Positions 18,101 through 25,451 of a stretch of 64,000 nucleotides of DNA are shown in pieces. The position numbers were made by a program, and so were the translations under genes. The stretch is taken from positions 79,070-143,069 of the forward strand of contig WQBJ01000010.1 of NCBI GenBank assembly GCA_013032095.1. The letters run 5' to 3'. The first letter of the stretch is position 1. Every line of letters starts with the position of its first letter. Below the pieces are notes generated by a model. That model was given only the letters and a program-made list of their open reading frames with translations, was not told the origin of the DNA and searched no databases. The stretch comes from Ruegeria atlantica. Its GTDB lineage: Bacteria; Pseudomonadota; Alphaproteobacteria; Rhodobacterales; Rhodobacteraceae.

Positions 18101-19259
18101 GGCTCAGGTCCCAAAGGTTGCCGTTTTGCTGATCGAACAGCGCCGAAATCTGCGCCGCCTCGATCGATGTATCTCCGCCTGCCACAGGCAACACGACCGT
18201 TTGCCCATCAGGTGGGGTAATGCGGCCTTGCAGGGCCGCCAACTGCAGCGTGCCGCCTTCTGCCAGTTGCAACTCACCCTTCAGGTCGAGGGCCTGGGTG
18301 GTCAGTTCCAGATCGGGGATGTCCAGCGCGCCTTGCGGTTTGGTTTGACCATTGACGTACAGGCGTGTCTTCGGGCCAAAGAACGGGTCCAGATCCTCGG
18401 TCATGAAGGGGGTCAGGTCACCGCCCAGATCGGCAGTAAAGGCGATCCCGTCTGCCGCGCCGGTTTCAGCGGCGCGCAGCTGAACCTGCCCGGTGACCCG
18501 CTGCTGGTTATCACTGCTTAGCGCAATATCTGCCGTGAAGTCGGTCAGAGGCCCCGCGCCTTTGGCAGAGAAGCCGATCGGCGGGCTGTCAGGAATTTTC
18601 AGCGCGGTTGAAATCAGCCCGCCTGCGGCTTCATTCACCTGCAGATCCAGATTGATCTCACGTGAGGAATTCTGGAATCCCGCGGCCAGCTTTACCTCAT
18701 CCCCCGCCCGGTCCAGCCGGGTGATGTCCAGATTGGTGTCCAGAGCCCCATCGGCCAACGACAAGTTTCCCGTTACCGACAGATCAGCAGCGACGCCAAT
18801 CAGAGGCTCGCCCAGAGAAATCTCATCTATCCGAATCTCACCGATCTCGATTGAAACGGGCAATTCGGGCAGTTGAAAGGGCTGGGTTTCGGCTGAAGGT
18901 GCCGGAGTGTCCTTAGTCGTGGTGCCGGGTGCGCGGGCGATGTCGATCTCTTGCGCGGTCAGAGCATTGACGGAAAACCGGCCACGGATCAGCGCCAGCC
19001 GGTTCCAGTCCAGTTCAGCATCCTTGATCGTCAGCCAGACGCCGTCGTCGTCGGAGACGGTGATTTCCTCGATTGTGGCCCGTGCACTCAGCGCACCTTG
19101 CAGGCCCTTGATGGTGACGTTTTGATCATCCCCTGACAGCGTGTCCTGCAGGAAACGTTCCAGCATGCTGCCACCGCCGTCATCCTCTTGTGCAGCTACA
19201 GGCAGCGCGGTCAGGATCAGCACTGTCGTTACAACCGGATATGAATACTGCCGTATCAA
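15177..19259 (-). CDS. tamB: Translocation and assembly module protein TamB
   Basis: 1360 residues. A signal/anchor segment at residues 5-23 is followed by a long beta-rich, repetitive body and the C-terminal DUF490/TamB domain (roughly 1050-1360, ending in GMGIFFERDY). TamB spans the periplasm as a hydrophobic groove and works with TamA in outer membrane protein insertion and phospholipid transport. Its start overlaps the tamA stop by 4 bp (ATGA), so the pair is translationally coupled. Residues 498-820 hold three copies of a ~109-residue repeat. Its stop shares CTAG with the convergent thioesterase gene. Confidence 0.93.
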   Translation of the reverse strand: MIRQYSYPVVTTVLILTALPVAAQEDDGGGSMLERFLQDTLSGDDQNVTIKGLQGALSARATIEEITVSDDDGVWLTIKDAELDWNRLALIRGRFSVNALTAQEIDIARAPGTTTKDTPAPSAETQPFQLPELPVSIEIGEIRIDEISLGEPLIGVAADLSVTGNLSLADGALDTNLDITRLDRAGDEVKLAAGFQNSSREINLDLQVNEAAGGLISTALKIPDSPPIGFSAKGAGPLTDFTADIALSSDNQQRVTGQVQLRAAETGAADGIAFTADLGGDLTPFMTEDLDPFFGPKTRLYVNGQTKPQGALDIPDLELTTQALDLKGELQLAEGGTLQLAALQGRITPPDGQTVVLPVAGGDTSIEAAQISALFDQQNGNLWDLSLTANAFQSPQAKLDTARITAQGVLEQGEIFSVQGDVQALVDGIDLNDQGLTTALGDRLTLDGQFDYGSDQSLNLSNFELVGTDYTLALDALIDGLTSGLTVDGSATLEASDLSRFSELAQLDLGGSASARVNGKGSPLEGSFDGKLVVEGRNLVTGRDDIDPVIEGETTITLDGSRGSDGISIREFNLNSEAAQAQASGEVTTPNGNLTIDGKASVNAPDLAVFSGLAKRDLGGAVQAEIDGKGAIQTLEFDGTASLIGQDIKTGMSDIDPLLVGKTTVKWDGARTEDQIEIRQASVNGTALTAQVAATVDDPTGDLAVDGNARVNAPDLSLFSGLTKRDLSGSVNANVQGNGNLASRVFDIQGDLNADDIQLGIEMVDKLIQGRTTLRVDAAKEEDLVDVRTFRLRGTALSATASGKLDREAGGLNFTAELDDLSRVLASMSGPLTLDGNVAPTGSGLEGTMRLNGPDSSYAALTGTVDTNGAADLDFDAKLNKIERFVPEFPGTIAATGNAKRDNGVWTIDGSANGPANIESSIAGTFDETTGEADMRAQGGVNLGIANIFISPNKIEGSARHNLRLRGKPALSSLSGSITTSGTSLALPDIGQTITGISGSVELAQSRATISMNGGMRAGGSFTVSGPVSLEPPFNANIVTRLNQLVLTDKLLYETTLNGEIAMTGALAGNSAISGQITFEETNINLAAAAGAVGAAPIPEIKHINESAAGYLTRERARLVVEEGATKSDSRIALDVSLRAPKAVFVRGRGVNAELGGSLFIGGTTASVIPSGQIELIRGNIDILGRRLALTKGLVTLQGDLKPYIEFASSTSTSDGTATIEISGPLDAPKVDVYSDPERPAEEALAMLLFGNRFSEISPFMIAQMAASLAQLSGAGGDTTKGLRDSTGVDTVDIGTTEGGAGRLGAGAYLSDNLYTDFTVNTEGDTEVNLNLDVTESFTVRGTVDGRGETGMGIFFERDY
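16800..17768 (-). repeat. Three tandem ~327-bp units coding a 109-residue repeat inside TamB
   Basis: Units run 17768-17442, 17441-17115 and 17114-16800 (residues 498-606, 607-715 and 716-820). The first two are exactly 109 residues; the third is 105 and more diverged. Shared landmarks per unit are FSxLAxxDLGG, a TGxxDIDP segment, GxTTxxxDG, xIRxxxxN and the ending VNAPD. Similarity is clear at protein level and lower at DNA level, so the duplications are old. TamB is often internally repetitive, but an exact period this long is notable. Confidence 0.85.
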
Positions 19260-21058
19260 AATGCCTGTCCGATCCCAATATAGAATTGCAGGCCGCTGCC
19301 CGTGTCACCCTGAACGGGCAGGGCAAGATCAAGGCGTAAGGGGCCGAAGCCACCCAGATCATACCGAACCCCAAGCCCGGCACCGGAATGATACTCTGCA
19401 TCGCTGCCGATAAATGACGACGTATCCACCGTACCGAAATCATAGAATCCGACAAGTGATATCGTGTCGGTGATCTTTCCGCGAACCTCACCCGACAGCC
19501 CGAGGAAGGACTTGCCGCCTGCCACGCCGCCGTTAACCGGAATACCAAGGCTTTCGAAGGGTTGACCGCGTACGGTACCCGCGCCGCCCGAGAAAAACAG
19601 AAAATCTGGCGTCACGCCACTGGGTGAAGGTCCGATCACAGACCCCAATTGCGCGCGACCCGCCAAAACAATCCGCCCTCCTGTGCTCAGACTGGTATAG
19701 CCGCGCCCATCGAAGAACAGCCGAAGGCCGTTTTCCGTTCCTGACAGCCCGGCAAAGGGCATCGCCTGAGCGTCCAGATAGTACCCGCGCGTGGCGCTGA
19801 CCTTGCTGTCGCGCTGATCCCATTCTGACCGGAATGGAATGATGAAGTAGCGAAACTTGCGACCGCTGCCATAGGCGTCATCGGCATCCGACCACTGGAA
19901 CCCGATCGAAGCTTCGGCATAGAGCCTGTCGGAAAAGGTACGCCGCGCACCATAGCCCAGCGAAGCAATGCTCACGTTATAGTTTTCGGTATTTCGTCGC
20001 TCCAGCAAAGCGCTCCAAAACGTGTTGTCATCCGGACCCAATCGGTCAGGTTGATCCAGGCGCAGGCCAATACGACCATCCAGATCTTCCGTACCCCCAA
20101 TGTTTCGCAAGGCGGCTTCGAACCGCAGACGTTCAGCGCGACGGAAAACGTTGCGGTGTGTCCATGTCGCGGTGACGTCTAATCCGGCGTTGGAGGCAAG
20201 TTCGAACCCTAACGTAATGCGACGCTTCGGCATGTCTTCGAACGTGGCATCAAAATCCAACGTGCCGTCGGGGTTGGGGGTTTCACGCTCCTCGATCGAC
20301 ACGACGCTGAATGTGCCAGTGCGGCGCAACCGGGTTCCGACTTTCTGGATTTCTGCGGGCGAATACACCTCGCCTGATGGGAACCCCGCGATCTTTTCGA
20401 TCGAGCGGTGGCGCACGTCGGTATCGCCTTTAATGAACATCTTGCCAAAGGTCAGGCGTTGACCTGGTGCAAGGTCGATCTGCGCATCCAGCCGGTTCTG
20501 GGCGTGGCGGGCAATGACCTTCTGGTCCTCGACCGTCGCCTTAGCGTGGCCCGCATCACGCCAGCCCTGAACTCCGGCCGAGGCCGCCTGTTGAATGGCT
20601 CCGGTTGTTGCCAACTTGCCCGGCGCGAACTCTTCGGGCAGAACAGTGTCCGGTGCGACAGGGGCAACGATGGCGGTACCAAAGGTGAAGGTCGGCCCGG
20701 TGTTGACCGTGATGACTGCACGGTTGATCGCGTTGGGCACAGTGAGGGAGCTCATGTCAGCCGCTTCCTGCCCGTCCAACTTGATGCTGACGACTGGGCT
20801 GAAATAACCCTCATCATAAAGGATCTGAACAATAGTGCGGTAATCGGACAAGGCGGCAGACAGGATTTCCAGTGGAGTGTCCAACCCCCGGTCTTCTGCA
20901 GTCGCAACCGACGAGGTTTCCTCGATGCGTTCGATCAAGGCTTTTGGAGCGCCCGGCGCGTTCAGCGTTGTTTCCAACGCCGCCAAAGATGTCGGAAAGG
21001 CTACAATCGCGCCGAGAAGGCAATTTCTCACAAAGGCCCGTGGCCTGCTTCCCTGCAT
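19256..21058 (-). CDS. tamA: Autotransporter assembly complex protein TamA (BamA/Omp85 superfamily)
   Basis: About 600 residues from the chosen ATG at 21058, which has GGAG seven bases upstream and begins a signal peptide (NCLLGAIVAFPTSLAALE). POTRA-type domains fill the N-terminal third, and a 16-strand Omp85 barrel follows, with the family VRGQPFESLG and a final aromatic residue (IGIGQAF). It sits in the outer membrane and partners with TamB, whose gene overlaps by 4 bp. An earlier in-frame ATG at 21112 would only add residues before the signal peptide. Confidence 0.92.
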   Translation of the reverse strand: MQGSRPRAFVRNCLLGAIVAFPTSLAALETTLNAPGAPKALIERIEETSSVATAEDRGLDTPLEILSAALSDYRTIVQILYDEGYFSPVVSIKLDGQEAADMSSLTVPNAINRAVITVNTGPTFTFGTAIVAPVAPDTVLPEEFAPGKLATTGAIQQAASAGVQGWRDAGHAKATVEDQKVIARHAQNRLDAQIDLAPGQRLTFGKMFIKGDTDVRHRSIEKIAGFPSGEVYSPAEIQKVGTRLRRTGTFSVVSIEERETPNPDGTLDFDATFEDMPKRRITLGFELASNAGLDVTATWTHRNVFRRAERLRFEAALRNIGGTEDLDGRIGLRLDQPDRLGPDDNTFWSALLERRNTENYNVSIASLGYGARRTFSDRLYAEASIGFQWSDADDAYGSGRKFRYFIIPFRSEWDQRDSKVSATRGYYLDAQAMPFAGLSGTENGLRLFFDGRGYTSLSTGGRIVLAGRAQLGSVIGPSPSGVTPDFLFFSGGAGTVRGQPFESLGIPVNGGVAGGKSFLGLSGEVRGKITDTISLVGFYDFGTVDTSSFIGSDAEYHSGAGLGVRYDLGGFGPLRLDLALPVQGDTGSGLQFYIGIGQAF

Positions 21059-21660
21059 CGAATGGCTCCAACTGCCCCAAGTCGAACTCAATATCGCCGT
21101 CTTATGCAACACGACGGCTGACAGGTTGATGTTAGAGCATCAGTTTCAACGCAGGAAAAGGAATTATCGAAACCTGTGCTGAATTAACGGTTTGTGTGCC
21201 CGTCCAGCCCCTGTTTCAGAACCCGGCATCGCGGGTGTTGTCGCCTTAGGTTTCCAGCAGTTCGCGTCACAGGTGTAGTGCTAGACCAAACTGGAGGCTT
21301 TCAGAATTGGGTCAACTGCCAGTGTAGGTCGGTTAGGCAAAGGGGGAAAACGACAACTGCAAATGGTCACGCTTCTCGGCATTGGTTTCAGCCAGTTTGC
21401 GGCGGTTCTCTTCGATGATCTGATTTAGAGTAACTATCAACCCTTCCGCAGGGTAGCCGCGCGCCGTGTCCAGAACGTGGGTCGTTAAATAGCCAGCCTC
21501 GGGACCCCCTTATGATTTGCCTTTTGCTTTTCCGCAGTCTGGCGCAAAGTTCACAGTAGTGGAAATGCCGAAAGGACCGGAAACGCGTTCGGTTTAGTTT
21601 GATAATCGAAGGCGCCTATCCGGGCCAAAGCCGTCGAAACGCTCAAAAAAGGGAGATGCC
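21059..21660. other. Intergenic region between tamA and puuE holding a gene remnant
   Basis: About 600 bp with no intact gene. The minus strand carries the wreck of a 5-hydroxyisourate hydrolase gene at 21312-21506 (separate entry). The tamA promoter and leader must lie in the left part and the puuE promoter in the right. GGGAG just before 21661 is the puuE ribosome site. I see no tRNA or clear terminator. Confidence 0.7.
21312..21506 (-). pseudogene. uraH: Degraded 5-hydroxyisourate hydrolase (transthyretin-like, uraH)
   Basis: Read on the minus strand from 21506 the frame gives GYLTTHVLDTARGYPAEGL, the N-terminal signature of HIUase, then LAETNAE, where the family has a LAET-NADGR segment. 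It next jumps to LQLSFSPFA, which fits the family end (PLLLSPFxYSTYRGS). The codon for the first Tyr of YSTYRGS is now TAA at 21333-21335, and the following codons read PTYTGS then TGA at 21312-21314. So about 50 central codons are missing, there is a nonsense change and no start codon is in frame (TAA upstream). It once catalysed the step after urate oxidation. Confidence 0.85.
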
Positions 21661-23079
21661 ATGCAACCCCCTCGATACCCTCGGAATATGATTGGATACG
21701 GGGCAAACCCTCCGAATGCCAAGTGGCCCGGCGGAGCAAAGCTGGCCGTGCAGATTGTGCTGAACTACGAAGAGGGCGGCGAGAATAATATTCTGCACGG
21801 CGACGCTGCGTCCGAGGCGTTCTTATCCGAGGTTGTCGGTGTAACGCCATGGCCCGGTCAGCGTCATTGGAATATGGAAACGATCTATGAATACGGGTCG
21901 CGTGCCGGGTTCTGGCGTCTACAACGGTTGATGCAGGACATTCCGATCACCGTTTATGGTGTGGCGACCGCTTTGGCTCGGTCACCGGATCAGGTTGCCG
22001 CAATGAAAGCGGCAAACTGGGAAATCGCCAGCCACGGTCTGAAATGGATCGAATACAAAGACATGCCCGAAGCGCAAGAACGCGCCGAGATTGCCGAGGC
22101 CATTCGACTGCACACTGAGGTCGTGGGTGAAAGACCGCGTGGCTGGTACACCGGCCGTTGTTCCTTGAATACTGTCCGACTGGTGGCCGAAGAGGGTGGG
22201 TTTTCCTACGTCGCTGACACCTACGCAGACGATCTGCCTTACTGGATGCAGACAGGGGGGCGGGATCAGTTGATCGTGCCTTATACACTGGACTGCAACG
22301 ACATGCGCTTTGCCTCGCCGCAAGGGTTCAACTCAGGCGATCAGTTCTACACCTACCTCAAAGACAGTTTCGACGCGCTTTATGCCGAAGGTGAGGCCGG
22401 GATGCCCAAGATGTTGTCGATTGGTCTGCATTGCCGTCTTGTCGGGCGCCCGGGTCGAGTGATGGCTTTGAAGCGGTTTCTGGATTACGCGCGCGGATTT
22501 TCGGATGTTTGGTTCGCGACGCGGTTGCAGATTGCTGAGCATTGGGCAGCGCAGCACCCGCCTGTGCAGCACCCGAAACCTTCGCAGATGGAGCGTGATG
22601 CGTTCGTTGTGGCCTATGGTAGTATTTTCGAGCATTCGGCCTGGATTGCCGAGCGCGCCTTTGATTTGGAATTGGGTCCCGTGCATGACACTGCGGGCGG
22701 GCTGCACAATGCGTTAAGCCGCATGTTCCGCTCGGCTTCGAAAGAGGAACGTTTGGGTGTGCTGGCTGCGCATCCGGATCTGGCGGGCAAGCTGGCACAA
22801 GCCAAGCGGCTGACGCAGGAAAGCACGTCCGAGCAAGCTTCGGCCGGGTTGGACGCGCTGACGGATGGGGAGCGCGCGACATTTTCCGAGCTGAACCAAC
22901 GGTATACTGAGAAGTTTGGGTTCCCGTTTATCATTGCAGTGCGTGACCACGACAAAGCCTCGATCCTGCAGGCATTTCAGCGGCGGATCGAACAGGACCG
23001 CGACGCGGAATTCGCTGAGGCCTGCCGCCAGGTTGAACGTATCGCTGAGTTCCGCCTGCGGGATTTGTTGCCGTCATAA
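21661..23079 (+). CDS. puuE: Bifunctional allantoinase (PuuE) / OHCU decarboxylase (UraD) fusion
   Basis: 472 residues. Residues 1-300 are the PuuE-type allantoinase of the polysaccharide deacetylase fold (NYEEGGENNILHGD at 35-48, RGWYTGRCSLNT, CNDMRF). Residues about 309-472 are a UraD domain with FEHSAWIAERAF, His371 in AAHPDLAGKLA and Glu391 in STSEQASAGL, the catalytic pair of OHCU decarboxylase. The fusion makes S-allantoin and opens it to allantoate. Both halves look intact. GGGAG precedes the ATG. Its pathway neighbours uraH and allE are both broken in this locus. Confidence 0.93.
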   Translation: MQPPRYPRNMIGYGANPPNAKWPGGAKLAVQIVLNYEEGGENNILHGDAASEAFLSEVVGVTPWPGQRHWNMETIYEYGSRAGFWRLQRLMQDIPITVYGVATALARSPDQVAAMKAANWEIASHGLKWIEYKDMPEAQERAEIAEAIRLHTEVVGERPRGWYTGRCSLNTVRLVAEEGGFSYVADTYADDLPYWMQTGGRDQLIVPYTLDCNDMRFASPQGFNSGDQFYTYLKDSFDALYAEGEAGMPKMLSIGLHCRLVGRPGRVMALKRFLDYARGFSDVWFATRLQIAEHWAAQHPPVQHPKPSQMERDAFVVAYGSIFEHSAWIAERAFDLELGPVHDTAGGLHNALSRMFRSASKEERLGVLAAHPDLAGKLAQAKRLTQESTSEQASAGLDALTDGERATFSELNQRYTEKFGFPFIIAVRDHDKASILQAFQRRIEQDRDAEFAEACRQVERIAEFRLRDLLPS

Positions 23080-23253
23080 ACCGCCGGATTGTCGCCATGC
23101 CCTAGGCTGCTGAAGCGTTCGCGCTGTTTTTAAGGGTTTGATTGAAGTCCGAGGTGATCCGAACTAGGTCATCAATCAGAGAAAATATGGACGGCATCAT
23201 GTCCGCGTCTATTGCTTCACCCGAGCAGCCCCACGCGCTACGTCATTGCAGGA

Positions 23254-24240
23254 TCAGGGGCGGGCCATCAGCCGGGCAACGTCCAGCATGCGCGCTGAGA
23301 AGCCCCATTCATTGTCATACCAGCCGAAAATGCGGACCTGATTATCTCCGATCACCCGCAATTCTGGGCCAGCAATTACGAGAGATTCCGGTCGAGTGCG
23401 CAGGTCTGAGGACACTAGAGGGTGATCGGTCCAACCCAGAACGATGGATTGGGCGACGGCCTCGCGCAGTTTGGTCTCAAATGCGGTGGCGGACAAACCT
23501 CGGTCCAGAGTGGCAACCAAGTCCACCGCAGACACGCTGGCTGTGGGAACACGTACCGCTGCACCCGAGATGCGGCCCGCGAGGTGGGGCATGACCTCGT
23601 CAATCAAATGCGTGGCACTTGTGGTTGTCGGGACCATGGACAGCGCGCCGGCGCGCGACCGGGCCAGATCGCCACGTGGTGCATCAATCATCGGCTGGCT
23701 GTTGGTATAGCAGTGGATGGTCGTCATATGGGCCGAGGCGATGCCTCCGATCCTGTCCAGAACCTTGACCAGAGGTGCCAGCCCGTTGGTGGTGCAGGAC
23801 GCGTTCGACACGATTCTTGCGTTGCCCAGATGATCCTCGTTCGCACCCAGAACAATAGTGACCTCGGTCGCGGGCGAGGGGCCGGAGATCAAGACTTTGC
23901 TCGCCCCGGCAGTCAGCCCTTGGCTGGCCACGTCCGAGGTGCGCGCAACGCCGGTGCAATCCATCAGGACATCAACGCCAGTCAGATCGACACGGGACAG
24001 ATCCGGGCAATGGGTCACAGGGATTGTGTGGCCATCAACCACAAGCGCCCCGTCGCCGGTCTCTACTTCTCCGGGGTAGGGTCCAAAGGTGCTGTCATAT
24101 TTGAACAGGTAGGAACAAGTTTCCAGCGGTGCGATATCGTTGATCAGCACCAACTCCATATCCTTGCCCCACGGCAACGCCAGAAGCTGCCGCAAGATCG
24201 TGCGGCCAATGCGGCCGAATCCGTTGATCGCGAGTTTCAT
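23254..24240 (-). CDS. gap: Type I glyceraldehyde-3-phosphate dehydrogenase, divergent copy
   Basis: 328 residues from the ATG at 24240. NAD-binding INGFGRIGRT at 5-14 with Asp35 in LIND for NAD preference; catalytic Cys149 in SNASCTTN and His176 in TIHCYTN, at the canonical numbers. Substrate loops differ from textbook GAPDH (DAPRGDLARSRAGALSMVPTTTSATHLI), so it may be a minor paralog or act on a related aldehyde such as erythrose-4-phosphate. The ribosome site is weak. It is not beside pgk or tkt and lies between the ureide genes. Confidence 0.85.
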   Translation of the reverse strand: MKLAINGFGRIGRTILRQLLALPWGKDMELVLINDIAPLETCSYLFKYDSTFGPYPGEVETGDGALVVDGHTIPVTHCPDLSRVDLTGVDVLMDCTGVARTSDVASQGLTAGASKVLISGPSPATEVTIVLGANEDHLGNARIVSNASCTTNGLAPLVKVLDRIGGIASAHMTTIHCYTNSQPMIDAPRGDLARSRAGALSMVPTTTSATHLIDEVMPHLAGRISGAAVRVPTASVSAVDLVATLDRGLSATAFETKLREAVAQSIVLGWTDHPLVSSDLRTRPESLVIAGPELRVIGDNQVRIFGWYDNEWGFSARMLDVARLMARP

Positions 24241-24294
24241 GCGCAAGCTATGGCAGCGCGTTGTGTGAACCTCAATGCCCGTTTCACCGTTAGA

Positions 24295-24618
24295 TCAGTT
24301 GCAGCTGACCTGCGAGAAGAACTGTCCCGAAATGTTCTGATACATGCTGGCCCGGATTGGCTTGCATCCGGTGGCCGCCTGAATGGCTGCCATGGCCTGA
24401 ATGGTGCGCAGGCGCGGCGGCGGGCCGAACGGGTTCAGATTGTTGTTGTCACGGGTGGCGCGGTACACGACCGGAGCATCCGAGACCTGTGTAACGGCCC
24501 AGGTGCGGCTCATGACGAAGACCGATTTGGTTTCCTCTTTGGCGGAAACAGGGGTTGCCTCCAAGGCCGTCAGGCCAACTACAGCTGCCAGTGCCAGCAG
24601 GGATCCGCGAAGTACCAT
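24295..24618 (-). CDS. Small secreted protein of unknown function
   Basis: 107 residues. Signal peptide at the N-terminus (VLRGSLLALAAVVGLTALEATPVSAKE, given here in two parts: the hydrophobic core at 4-20 and the likely cleavage site after VSA). The mature part has two Cys (in ATGCKPIRASMYQN and at the penultimate residue) that could form a disulfide. I do not recognise a family. The ATG at 24618 has GGAG eight bases upstream, which favours it over an upstream in-frame start. It lies 54 bp upstream of the GAPDH gene, same strand. Confidence 0.6.
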   Translation of the reverse strand: MVLRGSLLALAAVVGLTALEATPVSAKEETKSVFVMSRTWAVTQVSDAPVVYRATRDNNNLNPFGPPPRLRTIQAMAAIQAATGCKPIRASMYQNISGQFFSQVSCN

Positions 24619-24707
24619 TGAACAATCTCCAGTGCTAAAAACCGGTGTTATTTCACCAGATTCAAGCGCTTCTGTGAACCCCTGCACCTGAAAAGGTCAA
24701 TTTCGCG

Positions 24708-24983
24708 TCAGCGTTTGGCTAAAGACAGGGGCATATGCCGGTTCACATCTGTGTAAAGCAAATACCGGAATCGCCCCGGGCCACCCGCGTAGAAGGCCCG
24801 CGGACAGAAAGCGCGCAGCCAAATGTGGTCCCCGGCCTCGACCTCGACGCAGTCCTGATTGAGCCGGCATACAAATTTGCCTTCCAACACGTAGAGTCCA
24901 TGCGCGATCACATGTGTTTCGGCAAAGGAAATGACGCCGCCGGGTTCGAAATTGACGATGTTGACGTGCATATCGCGGCGCAG
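24708..24983 (-). pseudogene. allE: C-terminal fragment of (S)-ureidoglycine aminohydrolase (AllE-like cupin)
   Basis: About 91 codons match the second cupin domain of AllE: DMHVNIVNFEPGGVISFAET, HGLYVLEGKFVCRLNQD, WLRAFCP, YAGGPGRFRYLLYTDVNRHMPL. A full enzyme has about 280 residues; the first ~190 are absent. Upstream of 24983 the similarity fades into unrelated sequence that also serves as leader of a plus-strand gene at 25094. The fragment itself has drifted (Cys where the family has Trp after NQD, His for Phe). The frame could still be translated from about 25067 but cannot make a whole enzyme. Confidence 0.82.
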
Positions 24984-25093
24984 GCTCGTAAGGTTTGTTC
25001 GGGATAAACAGAAGGATGCCTGTCTGGGCTTGGCCCCCGTTTGCTGCCGGTATAATCTTGAATGCAAATCTTTTTCAGAAAGGCGAGGCGAAC

Positions 25094-25450
25094 ATGAAAG
25101 CCTGGATTTCTTCTACAGTGATGACGGTTGCGCTGCTGGGTATGGCTGCGGGCGTGGAGGCCAAGTCTATTTCCCGAATCATCGCGGAAATGGGGCTGAG
25201 CCCGGCGGATTTCGAGGTTTTGAGTGCGACCTCGGCCGCGATGCTGGCGGGTAGTACCCCTCGGGTTGGAGAAGAAAGTACCTGGGTGAATGATGCAACC
25301 GGATCGAAAGGTACAATCCGTGTCCGTGACGTCCGTGACAATTGTGTGCATCTGCAGCACTTTATTCAGCCCGAGGGCGCGGAGCAGAGTCGAGAGGTCA
25401 GGACCCGTCGGTGCCGCGATGCTGGCGGCAACTGGATACTGACACCCTGA
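25094..25450 (+). CDS. Secreted protein resembling the RT0821/17-kDa surface antigen C-terminal domain
   Basis: 118 residues. Signal peptide at 1-23 (ending GVEAKS). The C-terminal half reads ESTWVNDATGSKGTIRV, then CVHLQHFIQ, TRRCRDAGGNWILTP: the spacing of TWxNxxTGxxG, two Cys and final DGxW-like motif matches outer-membrane 17-kDa surface antigen domains, without the lipoprotein Cys at the front. Function unknown. AAGGCGAGG precedes the ATG at 25094. It faces the hydroxypyruvate reductase gene, the two stops lying almost end to end. Confidence 0.65.
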   Translation: MKAWISSTVMTVALLGMAAGVEAKSISRIIAEMGLSPADFEVLSATSAAMLAGSTPRVGEESTWVNDATGSKGTIRVRDVRDNCVHLQHFIQPEGAEQSREVRTRRCRDAGGNWILTP

Positions 25451-25451
25451 T

